Positions 16,052 to 25,279 of a DNA stretch of 64,000 nucleotides are shown here, piece after piece (positions within the stretch are counted from its first letter, which is position 1; each line of letters opens with the position of its first letter). The notes beneath the pieces were generated by a model, which did not search any database, had not been told where the DNA came from, and was given only the letters and a program-made list of their open reading frames with translations. The translations under genes and the position numbers were made by a program. Location of the stretch: assembly GCF_965205175.1 (NCBI RefSeq), contig NZ_OZ242038.1, forward strand, positions 806,001-870,000, given 5' to 3'. This DNA comes from Poriferisodalis sp965205175. GTDB lineage: Bacteria > Actinomycetota > Acidimicrobiia > Acidimicrobiales > Poriferisodalaceae.

Positions 16052-17422
16052 TTAGCTGCGATCTCGCCGCAGGCGCGCGAGACCGCTGGCGGCTCGGTAG
16101 ACGTTGCACGCACCGGCCGGGCCGCTGCCCCCGCGGATCAGATCTGTCGAGATGCCCACAACCAGTTTCCCCATGCGCGGCGAGCGGATCGCGAGCTGGG
16201 TCAGCTTGCGCATCAGCCCGGGTCGGCCCAGCGCGCGCGTCGTGAGCCGACCGAGATGGTGGTAGCGCTGCCAACGGCTTGCCAGCTCGGCCTCGTACTG
16301 GCGCAGCTCGTCGCCGTCGTCGGTGGCGAGCGCCCGACAGATGTGCTCAGCGGCCAGCCGCCCCGTGGTCAATGCCGGACCGACGCCATCGCCATTCCAA
16401 GGATTCACACTGCCTGCGGCATCGCCCACGACCACCCAGTTCGGTCCCGACTGCGGACGCACCGATCCCCCCATCGGCAGGCGCCCGCCTTCCGGGCGGC
16501 TGTGGGGTCCGCCAGGATCGATCTCCCAGCGATCGGGGATCTGATGAGTCCACTGCTCGAACAGCCGCTCGAGCGAGATGGCTTCGTTGCCGTCGTGATG
16601 GCTGAGCAGCCCTACCCCGACGTTGGCCGTGCCGTCGCCGACCGGGAAGATCCAGCCATAGCCGGGCAGTTGGCGCCCGGAGCGGTCTGCCAACGCGAAC
16701 ACGGATTCGATCCACGGTTCGCGATGGCGGGGCGTCGGGTAGTAGGCGCGCATCGCCAAGCCCTGCGCGTAGGTGCGGGTGCGCGCGGTCCCGAGCGCCT
16801 GCCCGAAACGCGAACTCGGGCCATTGGCAATGACGACATAACGAGCGCGCGCCACAATCTCGGCATCAGCCGTGTCAGCGCCGCCATTGCCGCTCCCGTC
16901 ACGGCCTCCAGCGTCGTTCCCGCCACTGCGCCTTGCGCGGTCCCCGTTCCGCCGGCGTGCGATGCAGCCGCGCAGATGGCCGTGAGCGATGAGCGGCGCA
17001 GTCACCTCCGTGTCGGTGAGCACGCGCGCTCCAGCCGACTGCGCGCGCGCGAACGTCAATGCATCCAGACGCGACCGGCGCATCACGACGCCATAGCCGG
17101 GCCACCTCCCGTCTTGGGGCCACGGAACCTCGAGGCTCCGCCCGTGCGCGGTGAGGCGCAGCCCGCGATGACGGTGCCAGCCGGCGGCGTCGGGCGCGCA
17201 GCCCATGTCGGCCAGTTCCTTCACTGCAACGGGCGTGAGCGCGTCGCCGCACACCCGCGCTCGGGGGTAGGTCGAGCGTTCGACGAGCAGCACGTCGCGC
17301 CCGTGGAGCGCCAACCAATACGCGGCGGCGCAGCCCGCTGGGCCGCCGCCGACGACCAGCACCTCGCAATCGAGTGTCAAGGTGTGGGGCGAGCTGAGCG
17401 CCGGCCGCTCAGTGGCCGCCAC
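16052..17422 (-). CDS. Geranylgeranyl-reductase-family FAD oxidoreductase
   Basis: A 456-residue flavoprotein. The N-terminal VLVVGGGPAGCAAAYWLALHG is the FAD-binding motif, ARVCGDALTPVAVKELADMG is the family's second motif, and VVVGDAAGSVNPWNGDGVGPAL is the FAD-ribityl motif. The family reduces isoprenoid double bonds (GGR, MenJ). Beside the quinol oxidase-type genes and complex I, reduction of the menaquinone side chain, as by mycobacterial MenJ, is plausible but unproven. A Gly/Asp/Arg-rich loop near residues 157-187 is unusual. The GTG start overlaps the end of the upstream cytochrome c gene by 14 bases, so the two are one operon. Confidence 0.82.
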   Translation of the reverse strand: MAATERPALSSPHTLTLDCEVLVVGGGPAGCAAAYWLALHGRDVLLVERSTYPRARVCGDALTPVAVKELADMGCAPDAAGWHRHRGLRLTAHGRSLEVPWPQDGRWPGYGVVMRRSRLDALTFARAQSAGARVLTDTEVTAPLIAHGHLRGCIARRRNGDRARRSGGNDAGGRDGSGNGGADTADAEIVARARYVVIANGPSSRFGQALGTARTRTYAQGLAMRAYYPTPRHREPWIESVFALADRSGRQLPGYGWIFPVGDGTANVGVGLLSHHDGNEAISLERLFEQWTHQIPDRWEIDPGGPHSRPEGGRLPMGGSVRPQSGPNWVVVGDAAGSVNPWNGDGVGPALTTGRLAAEHICRALATDDGDELRQYEAELASRWQRYHHLGRLTTRALGRPGLMRKLTQLAIRSPRMGKLVVGISTDLIRGGSGPAGACNVYRAASGLARLRRDRS

Positions 17423-18185
17423 CGCCCATGTCGGCCGGAGTGCCGCCGCCCAGCTGCTCCCATCGGGCGTCTCGATCCGCAGCCGCCTCGTCGCTGATGT
17501 CCTCGCCGCCGATCACTTCGCGCACGTAACGCGCGACGGCGTAGAGCTGATGCTCGTTGAGCACATCGCCGAAGGCGGGCATCGCTGCTGCATTCGAGCT
17601 GCCACCGGAGACGCGTGCACCGCCAGGCCGATTCGGGTCGCCGTAGACCTGTCCCAGGCCGATGCCCTCCGAGCCCACTGCGAGCCACTCGAGGAACGAC
17701 TCGCCCAGGCTCGGGAACGTCAACAGCACCTCGCCGTTCCACAGCGGGCGGCCCACCAGTCCTCCGTCAGATCCCGAGCCGTCACCGCCGTGGCAGCTCG
17801 CGCAGCGCACGGCATAGGTGGTCGCTCCCTCGTTGAGAGCCGTGATGGGCTCAGGAGGAGGCTCGGTCAGCTGCACATACACGAACGCCCACAGCGGAAG
17901 GCAGAACAGCACGGGCAGGACCCAGATCGGAATCCGGTGCCTGCGGCGGGCGGAGATCACCCACAAAGGATCCGGCGGAGCTTCGGGCTCTGCTTCGAGC
18001 TGCGCCGACTCGCGAGCGGCGGCAATCATCTGGGCCTGGGTCGGCCCGGCAGCAGGCGTCGCTGCGGCCGTCGCGCTGCCCGCCGCGGACCCGCCTCCGT
18101 CGCCGCTGCCGTCGTCGGCGAGCACGCCCAAGGCGATGCGCCGCTGGCGCGAACGCTCCAACAGGTACTCGGGGACTTCGGTCAC
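17409..18185 (-). CDS. Membrane-anchored mono-haem cytochrome c
   Basis: A 258-residue protein: N-terminal cytoplasmic tail, one membrane span (IWVLPVLFCLPLWAFVYV), then an outside c-type domain with one haem site, CASCHGGDG, and the distal methionine region AAMPAFGDVLNEHQLYAVARYV. It likely accepts electrons from the Rieske/cytochrome b complex encoded divergently. The GTG at 18185 is fixed by a GGAGG ribosome site (18191-18195 on this strand) five bases upstream. Its start, VTEVPEYLLERSRQRR, strongly resembles the start of the subunit-IV-like protein at 20373 (MTEIPEHLLRRSAEAR), suggesting a shared docking segment. Confidence 0.88.
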   Translation of the reverse strand: MTEVPEYLLERSRQRRIALGVLADDGSGDGGGSAAGSATAAATPAAGPTQAQMIAAARESAQLEAEPEAPPDPLWVISARRRHRIPIWVLPVLFCLPLWAFVYVQLTEPPPEPITALNEGATTYAVRCASCHGGDGSGSDGGLVGRPLWNGEVLLTFPSLGESFLEWLAVGSEGIGLGQVYGDPNRPGGARVSGGSSNAAAMPAFGDVLNEHQLYAVARYVREVIGGEDISDEAAADRDARWEQLGGGTPADMGGGGH

Positions 18186-18493
18186 GTGATCCTCCGCGGG
18201 GTCGCCCCCAAGGACTCGGCCGCGGCGGCAAGGCCGAGTTTGCAGCCGAGTTTGCAGCCAAGTTCGCGGCGCACGATACGCGCACGAGCGCGCCGAAGCG
18301 CAAGTCTGCCACGCGGCAACCCAGTGACCACGCTCATCGGCCACAACACGTTCGTCGCCTGCAGGCTGGGCGCCCGCTCGCGTCGGCCCGACAGCGCTGT
18401 GGCGCGTGTCGCCTCTCGTGCTAGAACATCGCACGCCGTGGCCGGCGCGCCGGTATTCTCTCGGTGGTCTCGCGGCGGCAGGCCGATACCGGC
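18186..18493. other. Divergent promoter region of the bc-complex genes
   Basis: About 308 bases between the minus-strand cytochrome c gene and the plus-strand quinol-oxidoreductase operon. It holds the GGAGG ribosome site of the cytochrome gene (18191-18195), a short direct repeat gccgagtttgcagcc near 18230-18258, and a TATTCT (18454-18459) that could be the -10 of the plus operon. No coding signal seen. Confidence 0.5.
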
Positions 18494-19012
18494 ATGGCCG
18501 ACAACGCTCATCTGAAGACAAGCCCGAACAGGCCCCAACAAGCACCGACAGCAGCATGCGGGAGGAGGAACGAAGGAGTGGTTGCGCTGGTCACATCGAT
18601 CCTCGTCACCGCGGCGATGGTCGTGCTGCTCGTGTGGTACGGCAAGCGCCGACCGACCGATCGGCCGACGACTTGGGGTGAAGCCATGTTGGCGGCGGCC
18701 TACATCTTCATGCTGCTGCTGTTGCTGTTCGGCATCGTGCCGGATCGCTGGATCCGCCTGACCGACAACGAGTGGGGGTGGTCGGTGGAGCGCTTCTTGT
18801 TCACCGAAGGCCAGTTCATGACGTCGCCGATCACGTTCCCGCCGATGCGCATGGACCTTAAGAAGGTCAGCGACATCGTGGTGGTCATCGAGCACCTGAT
18901 CGCACTGGTCGGTTTGCCGGTGCTGGCGCTGTGGTGGCAGCGACGCGATCAGGCGGCGCCGGCAGAGGTGCCGATCTCCGAGTACGGCCGTCCGCTGATC
19001 CGGAGCAACTGA
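18494..19012 (+). CDS. Unknown membrane protein, first gene of bc-complex operon
   Basis: A 172-residue protein from ATG at 18494 (MADNAHLKTSP). It has about three membrane spans: VALVTSILVTAAMVVLLVWYG, EAMLAAAYIFMLLLLLFGIV and a later VVVIEHLIALVGLPVLALWW. The loop between spans two and three (DRWIRLTDNEWGWSVERFLF) is aromatic-rich. I know no function for it. It heads the operon, 12 bases before the ferredoxin gene, so it is probably an accessory subunit or assembly factor of the quinol:cytochrome c reductase or of an electron-entry module with the ferredoxin. Confidence 0.75.
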   Translation: MADNAHLKTSPNRPQQAPTAACGRRNEGVVALVTSILVTAAMVVLLVWYGKRRPTDRPTTWGEAMLAAAYIFMLLLLLFGIVPDRWIRLTDNEWGWSVERFLFTEGQFMTSPITFPPMRMDLKKVSDIVVVIEHLIALVGLPVLALWWQRRDQAAPAEVPISEYGRPLIRSN

Positions 19013-19024
19013 GGGCGCGACGAG

Positions 19025-19441
19025 ATGGCTGCGAACGATGCAAACCCGCCCATGCCCAAGTTCCGGGACGACTACGTGCTGGCCCAAGTCGACGCGTCCT
19101 ACCTCGAAGCGGCCGTCAAGCCCAAGCAGTTCATCAACATCGACCAGTCCGAGTGCATCCAGTGCGAGGGCTGCGTGGACATCTGCCCGTGGAAGTGCAT
19201 CTGGTACGTCTCCACAGACGCAGTGGACGAAGCCGTTGGCGTGGAGCAGCCAGGGCTGGATCCGGCAGACAACGCGATCTTCATCATCGACGACGACGTC
19301 TGCACCCGCTGCGCCCTGTGCGTCGATCGCTGTCCGACCGGCGTGATCACGCTGGGGCGGGTCAGCAACAACCCTCCGCCGTCGGGCGACGTCCACGGCC
19401 GGACCCACACGCACGGCTACGCCTACGGCATGCGTCTGTAG
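19025..19441 (+). CDS. Ferredoxin, 2x[4Fe-4S]
   Basis: A 138-residue iron-sulfur protein with two clusters: CIQCEGCVDICPWKC (residues about 44-58) and CTRCALCVDRCP (about 94-105), separated by an insert of roughly 35 residues. The N- and C-terminal extensions are longer than in plain bacterial ferredoxins and recall NuoI-like or polyferredoxin-type subunits. It sits inside the cytochrome b / Rieske operon, so it may be a fixed electron-transfer subunit near the cytoplasmic face. Its partners are unknown; a role as donor to the quinone pool is an attractive inference given the second complex I without an NADH module. Confidence 0.88.
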   Translation: MAANDANPPMPKFRDDYVLAQVDASYLEAAVKPKQFINIDQSECIQCEGCVDICPWKCIWYVSTDAVDEAVGVEQPGLDPADNAIFIIDDDVCTRCALCVDRCPTGVITLGRVSNNPPPSGDVHGRTHTHGYAYGMRL

Positions 19442-19529
19442 CGTCACCGAGATGCTTGCGTTGATGCGTGTGCTGCTGAGACTGCTGCGGACCCGGCCCA
19501 TCTAGCCATCCCACCGAGATCGAAGAGAC

Positions 19530-20330
19530 ATGGCGAACACGCTCGAGTCACCGGACACCAAGCCGAAGCTGCCGCAACGCCTCCAGAAGGCGCAGCAGAA
19601 CGCGGCAGACCGGATGCAGGACAGCCAGTTCTGGACGTCCATCTTCCGGCCCGGGTCGATCTTCCGCAAGGGCTACACCGACAGCCCGCGGAATCGGTCC
19701 TACGTCATTATGAACAGCGTGCTGTACCACCTGCACCCGGTGAAGGTGAAGCGGCACGCGGTGAAGGTCAGCTACACCTTGTGTCTCGGCGGCCTCAGCT
19801 TCTTCCTGTTCATCCTGCTGACCATCACCGGCATCTTCTTGATGTTCTTCTACCGGCCGACCGACACGGCGGCGTGGGCAGACATCGAGAGCCTGCACAC
19901 CCAGGTGGCATTCGGACTGCTGGTGCGCAACATGCACCGGTGGGCCGCGCACTTGATGGTGATCTCGGTGTTCTTGCACATGGCCCGCGTCTTCTACCAC
20001 GGCGCCTACAAGGCGCCGAGAGAGTTCAACTGGGTCATCGGCGTCGTCCTGCTGCAGCTGACGCTGCTGCTCAGCTTCACCGGCTACCTGCTCCCTTGGG
20101 ATCAGCTGTCGTTGTGGGCGGTCACGGTGGGCACCAACATGATGGGCTTCACTCCGGTCTTCGGCGAGCAGGTCCGCTTCGTGCTCCTTGGCGGCAAACA
20201 GATCGGGGCCGAGACGCTGCTGCGCTGGTACGTGCTGCACGTGTTGATGCTTCCTTTCGTCATCGTCATCTTCATGGCGATCCACTTCTGGAGAGTCAGA
20301 AAGGACGGAGGCATCTCGGGTCCGCTGTAG
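19530..20330 (+). CDS. Cytochrome b6-like subunit (N-terminal half of cytochrome b)
   Basis: A 266-residue membrane protein with four core helices. Haem ligands are visible as H-x13-H in helix B (MHRWAAHLMVISVFLHMARV) and H-x14-H in helix D (VLHVLMLPFVIVIFMAIHFW); the x14 spacing is typical of b6-type proteins. Cys85 in SYTLCLGG lines up with the cysteine that in cytochrome b6 binds the extra haem c(i). LLPWDQLSLWAVTVGTNM is the conserved quinol-site region. The cytochrome b is split: the rest is the next gene. An N-terminal cytoplasmic extension of about 65 residues precedes helix A. Confidence 0.93.
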   Translation: MANTLESPDTKPKLPQRLQKAQQNAADRMQDSQFWTSIFRPGSIFRKGYTDSPRNRSYVIMNSVLYHLHPVKVKRHAVKVSYTLCLGGLSFFLFILLTITGIFLMFFYRPTDTAAWADIESLHTQVAFGLLVRNMHRWAAHLMVISVFLHMARVFYHGAYKAPREFNWVIGVVLLQLTLLLSFTGYLLPWDQLSLWAVTVGTNMMGFTPVFGEQVRFVLLGGKQIGAETLLRWYVLHVLMLPFVIVIFMAIHFWRVRKDGGISGPL

Positions 20331-20372
20331 GCGGCCTGAGCATCCCGAAGCCATCACCCATGACCGACACGC

Positions 20373-21134
20373 ATGACTGAGATCCCTGAGCACCTCTTGC
20401 GCCGGAGCGCCGAAGCCAGAGCTCGCGCCACCGGTGGCCCGCCCGCTGCTGCCGCCACGGCGCCGGCTGCCGCGCAGCCCGATGACGATGACGGCGTGAC
20501 GATTCCTCGGTCGCTGCTGGAAGCCAGCCAGCAGCCCGGCGGAGCGCCCGCTCTCGCCGGCGCCGGCGCGGCGCTTTCTGGCGCAAGCGCAGGCGCCGCA
20601 GCCTCGCTGCCGCCGCTCATGGCCGGCCCGGCCGGCAACACCCACCGTCTGCTGACGGTCGTCAAGTCCGGCTCGATCCAAGACGTCAAGGCCTCCCCAG
20701 GCGACAAGGTGCACGTCTGGCCGCATCTGCTGGCCGCCGAGTTCACTGCGGCGCTGTTCATCACGGCCTTCACGCTGGTCTTCTCGCTGTTCATCAACGC
20801 ACCGCTGCTGGAGCTCGCCAACCACAACGAGACGCCCAATCCGTCCAAGGCGCCTTGGTACTTCTTGGGTCTGCAAGAGCTGCTGACCATGTTCGACCCA
20901 ATGATCGCCGGCGTGACGATCCCCGGTGTCGTGCTCGTGCTGCTGGCCTTCGCCCCCTACCTGGACAAGAACCCGTCGCTGCGCCCCGAGGACCGCAAAT
21001 TCGCCATCTCGGTCCAGACGATCCACCTGATGTTCTGGGCAGTGCTGGTGATCATCGGCTCGTTCTTTCGGGGGCAGGGCTTCAACTTCACCTACCCGTG
21101 GGACACCGGTCTGCACGGCATCTTCCACCTGTAG
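20373..21134 (+). CDS. Cytochrome b C-terminal part (subunit-IV-like)
   Basis: A 253-residue protein: an Ala/Pro-rich N-terminal extension of about 95 residues, then three membrane helices matching cytochrome b6f subunit IV. The quinol-site motif usually written PEWY reads KAPWYFLGLQELL here, so the acidic residue is absent, as I recall for Gram-positive split cytochromes. The extension begins MTEIPEHLLRRSAEAR, almost the same as the start of the divergent cytochrome c, and VTIPRSLLEAS further on may be a second copy. It works with the b6-like protein 42 bases upstream. Confidence 0.92.
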   Translation: MTEIPEHLLRRSAEARARATGGPPAAAATAPAAAQPDDDDGVTIPRSLLEASQQPGGAPALAGAGAALSGASAGAAASLPPLMAGPAGNTHRLLTVVKSGSIQDVKASPGDKVHVWPHLLAAEFTAALFITAFTLVFSLFINAPLLELANHNETPNPSKAPWYFLGLQELLTMFDPMIAGVTIPGVVLVLLAFAPYLDKNPSLRPEDRKFAISVQTIHLMFWAVLVIIGSFFRGQGFNFTYPWDTGLHGIFHL

Positions 21135-21146
21135 GAGCACGCCGGC

Positions 21147-22037
21147 ATGACCACCGGAACGATTCTGGCCACAGCGGTCCCGATCATCGTCGTGCTCGGT
21201 GCAGTGGTCGCGTTCGTCTCCCTGCGTCGCCGCGACGCCACCGGGTTGGGGCATCTGTCGCGCGAGACTCGGCAGCGGGACGAACAGGCCCTGAGCGCCG
21301 TCGGCGCCAGTACTGCTGAGCCTGACGGCAGCGGAGCGTTCGGCATCAGCGCGCAGGCCCAGGCCTTGGAGCGTGCGGTGGCCGCCGAGCGGCAACCCGC
21401 ACCCGTCGCCGCCGCGCCACCGGAGCTTCCCGAGGACTGGGCGCCGCCTCCTCCGAGCGAGGTGGGCGTGACCCGTCGTCAGTTCCTCAACCGCTCCTCG
21501 ACGCTGTTGATGGCAACCGGCCTAGGCACCTTCAGCGCCGCCATGCTCGCGTTCTTGTGGCCGCGGCCGACCGGCGGGTTCGGCTCGAAGATCAAGATCG
21601 GCACCGTCGCGGCGGTCGACGAAGCGATCGCGTCGTCGACCCCGGCTGAGAACTTCTCGTACTTCTCCGAGGCCCAGAGCTACCTGCAGCCGTATCCGAC
21701 CGATGCCGCGACGCTGTCGAATGCCGAGACCACCTACGGCGGTGCGGTGCTCGACGGCATGCGGATGGGCTACGTCGCGCTCTGGCAGGTCTGCCCGCAT
21801 TTGGGATGCAAGGTGCCGGTGTGCGGCAGCTCGCAGTGGTTCGAGTGCCCCTGCCACGGCTCCAAGTACAACCGCGTGGGCGAGAAGAAGTCCGGCCCGG
21901 CGCCTCGCGGCATGGACCGGTTCCCGGTGACCATCGAGGGCGGCAGCGTCTACATCGACACGGGCACCGTGTCTCAAGGGCCGGCGATTGGCACCGACAC
22001 CACCGGCCAAGGCCTCGAAGGGCCCCACTGTGCCTGA
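21147..22037 (+). CDS. Rieske [2Fe-2S] subunit
   Basis: A 296-residue protein. A first hydrophobic segment (ILATAVPIIVVLGAVVAFVSL) is followed by a cytoplasmic linker and a Tat-type anchor TRRQFLNRSSTLLMATG, then the Rieske domain. The cluster ligands are in CPHLGCKVP and CPCHGSKYN, with the two extra disulfide cysteines in the same loops. The double-span N-terminus resembles actinobacterial QcrA. It passes electrons from quinol to cytochrome c. It starts 12 bases after the previous gene, and its end overlaps the di-haem cytochrome start by eight bases. Confidence 0.94.
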   Translation: MTTGTILATAVPIIVVLGAVVAFVSLRRRDATGLGHLSRETRQRDEQALSAVGASTAEPDGSGAFGISAQAQALERAVAAERQPAPVAAAPPELPEDWAPPPPSEVGVTRRQFLNRSSTLLMATGLGTFSAAMLAFLWPRPTGGFGSKIKIGTVAAVDEAIASSTPAENFSYFSEAQSYLQPYPTDAATLSNAETTYGGAVLDGMRMGYVALWQVCPHLGCKVPVCGSSQWFECPCHGSKYNRVGEKKSGPAPRGMDRFPVTIEGGSVYIDTGTVSQGPAIGTDTTGQGLEGPHCA

Positions 22038-23157
22038 GGGCGCGCGCCTGCTGGCCGCAAGCACGGAGCGCTCGATAGCGATTGTGCTCTTGGCGGTCGT
22101 CGTCGTCGGCTGGGCGATCTACGTCTTCGTCAACATTCGCCAGGCCAAATCGGAGGTGGGCAGCGAGCGCGAGCTGGCGCCCAATCGTGGCAATCTGCCC
22201 GACGACGAGCAGCTCGAGGGCCGGCGGCTGGAGAAGGTGCAGGCGTTCGGCGTGCTGATGCTGCTCATCATGGTTCTGGTGCTGCCGGTCTACTGGCTGC
22301 TCGAAGGCGGTCGGCGCTCGGGTGCGGAGACGGCGTTCTCCGAAGCAGCCGCGAACCGCGGCGAGGGCTTGGCGGCCGAACAAGCGTGTACCGACTGCCA
22401 TGGCGCGGACCTCGGCGGAGCGCGCTTCGCTCCCGTCGTGCTCGACATCGGCAATCAGTTCACCGACAAGGACTCCTTCATCATCAACACGACCTGGGAG
22501 GGCCCGGCCATCGACGACGTGTTCACCCGCTTCGACACCGATGCGGAGTCCTTGGACGAAGTCACCGAAGTGCGACAGATCCTCGTCTACGGCCGTGGCG
22601 TCATGCCGGCGTGGGGACTCGAGGGCGGCGGTCCGCTGAATGACCAGCAGATTGACGATCTGGTCGCTTGGCTGTGGCGCGAGCGCATCAGCGACGAAGA
22701 GGCCCAAGAGCGCGCTGCGGCCCGCAAGGCTGCCGAGACGGCTGCCAACCCGGATCATTCCGAAGGAGAGGTCCTGTTCGATCTGCACTGCGCCCGCTGC
22801 CACACGCCGCGCTGGCCCGGGCGGGGTCCTGCGCAGCTGCCCAACAACGGCGGCACCGTCGAGGTGCTGCCGGGACCGTCCGGTGCCGGCCGATACGGCC
22901 CTCCGCTGAACAGCGTGAGCCTTGAACGGCTGTTCCCGGACATCGACGACCACATCACCTTCATCGCCAACGGCGCTGCCGACAACGTGCCCTTCGGCGA
23001 GTTCGCCCGACTGGGCAACTACGGCATGCCCGGCTTCAAGAAGGTGCTGACCGAAGAGGAGATCAGGGCGATCGCGGAGTACGAACGCAGCCTTGATTCC
23101 CAGAGTCAGGCCGCGGTCGGATTCGACCTGCTGCACGACGCGGAGGATGGCTCATGA
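22030..23157 (+). CDS. Di-haem cytochrome c of the bc complex
   Basis: A 375-residue protein with two N-terminal membrane spans (IAIVLLAVVVVGWAIYVFV and VLMLLIMVLVLPVYWLL) and two c-haem sites, CTDCHG (about residue 122) and CARCHT (about residue 256). It plays the part of cytochrome cc in actinobacterial bc complexes, passing electrons from the Rieske protein toward an oxidase. The first domain has YGRGVMPAWG and the second NYGMPGFKKVLTEEE, probable methionine-ligand regions. The GTG at 22030 overlaps the Rieske gene by eight bases; the stop overlaps the next ATG (ATGA). Confidence 0.9.
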   Translation: MPEGARLLAASTERSIAIVLLAVVVVGWAIYVFVNIRQAKSEVGSERELAPNRGNLPDDEQLEGRRLEKVQAFGVLMLLIMVLVLPVYWLLEGGRRSGAETAFSEAAANRGEGLAAEQACTDCHGADLGGARFAPVVLDIGNQFTDKDSFIINTTWEGPAIDDVFTRFDTDAESLDEVTEVRQILVYGRGVMPAWGLEGGGPLNDQQIDDLVAWLWRERISDEEAQERAAARKAAETAANPDHSEGEVLFDLHCARCHTPRWPGRGPAQLPNNGGTVEVLPGPSGAGRYGPPLNSVSLERLFPDIDDHITFIANGAADNVPFGEFARLGNYGMPGFKKVLTEEEIRAIAEYERSLDSQSQAAVGFDLLHDAEDGS

Positions 23158-23993
23158 GCGCTGCGGTGATCTCCGCGCAGCTCTTCGGCATCGTCAGCTG
23201 GGATCCAGTGCTCACGGGGTACTTGGCGGTCATCATCAGCATGGCCGTGCTGTGTGGGTCGGTGTACTTGCTGCTGGCCACCAATCTGGGGGTTCGGCTG
23301 GGGTTCCTGGTGGCGTGGACCGGGCTGTGGGGCTGGATGCTGCTGATGTCCATTGTGTGGTGGATCTTCGGCATCGGATGGATCGGCGCCCAGCCCGGCT
23401 GGAACGTCCTGCAGGTAGCCACCAATCCGGCAGTCGTGCCGATCCCAGAGGTGCAGCAGCTGCCGGCCAGTGCCGCAGTGCCGCTGCCCGCCGACTGGAC
23501 CGAAGTCGACGAGGCCGATGCCCGTTCGGCCGCCGACAGTCATGTCGCCTGCAGCGACGCTGACCCCAGGCGCTTGCTGGCGGTGAATTCCTGCCTGTTC
23601 ACGGCGGCCTCGGACTACTTCACTCACCGTGTGGCCATCACTGGCGGTGAGCGTTACCGTCCGCTCGGCGTTCCCGACAATGCCATCACGCAGTACTTCT
23701 TCCCGAGTCGCGGTCGTCCGAACTACGCGGTGGTGCAAATCCAGGGCTATGCGCCGGGCGCCGACATCGATCCCAACGTGGTGGACGACGAGGGCGCTCC
23801 CATTGTCGAGAAGCCCCGAGTGGATCCTGGGGCGCCCGTCTACTCCGTGGTGATGGTGCGCGACCATGGTTCGGTCCGGCTGCGTCCGGCATTGCTGACG
23901 ATCTTCTCTGCGCTGCTGTTCGGTTTGGGCTGCTACCACCTGCACCGGCGCGATCAAGCGATCTGGGCGGTGCGTGAAGCTGCGGGTCAGTGA
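23154..23993 (+). CDS. Unknown membrane protein, last gene of bc-complex operon
   Basis: A 279-residue protein with N-terminal hydrophobic segments (VLTGYLAVIISMAVLCGSVYLLLA, LGFLVAWTGLWGWMLLMSIVWWIF), a periplasmic-type middle domain of about 150 residues with two cysteines, and a C-terminal span (LLTIFSALLFGLGCYHL). I recognise no known domain. It is coupled to the di-haem cytochrome gene (ATGA overlap), so it is likely a lineage-specific subunit or assembly factor of the reductase. About 90 bases later nuoA begins. Confidence 0.75.
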   Translation: MSAAVISAQLFGIVSWDPVLTGYLAVIISMAVLCGSVYLLLATNLGVRLGFLVAWTGLWGWMLLMSIVWWIFGIGWIGAQPGWNVLQVATNPAVVPIPEVQQLPASAAVPLPADWTEVDEADARSAADSHVACSDADPRRLLAVNSCLFTAASDYFTHRVAITGGERYRPLGVPDNAITQYFFPSRGRPNYAVVQIQGYAPGADIDPNVVDDEGAPIVEKPRVDPGAPVYSVVMVRDHGSVRLRPALLTIFSALLFGLGCYHLHRRDQAIWAVREAAGQ

Positions 23994-24083
23994 CCGCCGG
24001 CCGGGCCGTCGGCGGCCGTCTCAGCCGGTCACGCCGCGCTGGAGTCGACACCTGACCACCGAGGGGAACGAGGGTTTCCGGCG

Positions 24084-24607
24084 ATGAACAGCGGCTTGGC
24101 GGAATACTTGCCGGTGCTGGTGCTTGCCGTGCTCGCCGTGCTGTTCGTGCTGGTGAGCATCGTTGCATCGCGGCTGCTGGCGCCGCAACGCGCAACGACT
24201 GCCAAGCTGGCGGCCTATGAGTGCGGCATCGTCGACCAGGCCGCCATTCCTGAGCGATTCCCGGTGCGCTTCTATCTCGTCGCCATGCTGTTCATCATGT
24301 TCGACATCGAGATCGTCTTCTTGTACCCGTGGGCCGTGTCGCACGGCGAGCTGGGCGTGTTCGGATTCTTGGCGATGCTCGTCTTCGTCGTGATCTTCTT
24401 CTTGTCGTTCGTCTACGAACTGGCGATGGGCGGGCTGGAGTGGGGCCCGCGCAAGCGCAGCTACGTTCCGCTGTCGCCGGCAGTCCGCAGCGGCGTCGCG
24501 GGCGTGCGCACGGTCGGGCTGAGCGGCCGCGGCCATGTGCTGCCCGCGGCTGCGCCGGGCGCGGTGCAGTACAGCAGTGGGCAGCCCAGCACAACGGCGG
24601 GCGGCTG

Positions 24608-24608
<1 letters not shown>
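24084..24608 (+). CDS. nuoA: NADH-quinone oxidoreductase subunit A (first complex I)
   Basis: A 174-residue membrane subunit at the junction of arm and membrane. YECGIVDQAAIPERFPVRFYLVAMLFIMFDIEIVFLYPWA is the family signature, including the cysteine of the loop near the quinone site. The C-terminal tail of about 45 residues is longer than usual. It opens the 14-gene operon nuoA-N; its stop overlaps the nuoB ATG. Confidence 0.95.

Positions 24609-25278
<670 letters not shown>

Positions 25279-25279
<1 letters not shown>

Noticed and set aside
19548..21395. 615-codon open frame on the minus strand
   Set aside because: Antisense to the cytochrome b genes; no recognisable domain.
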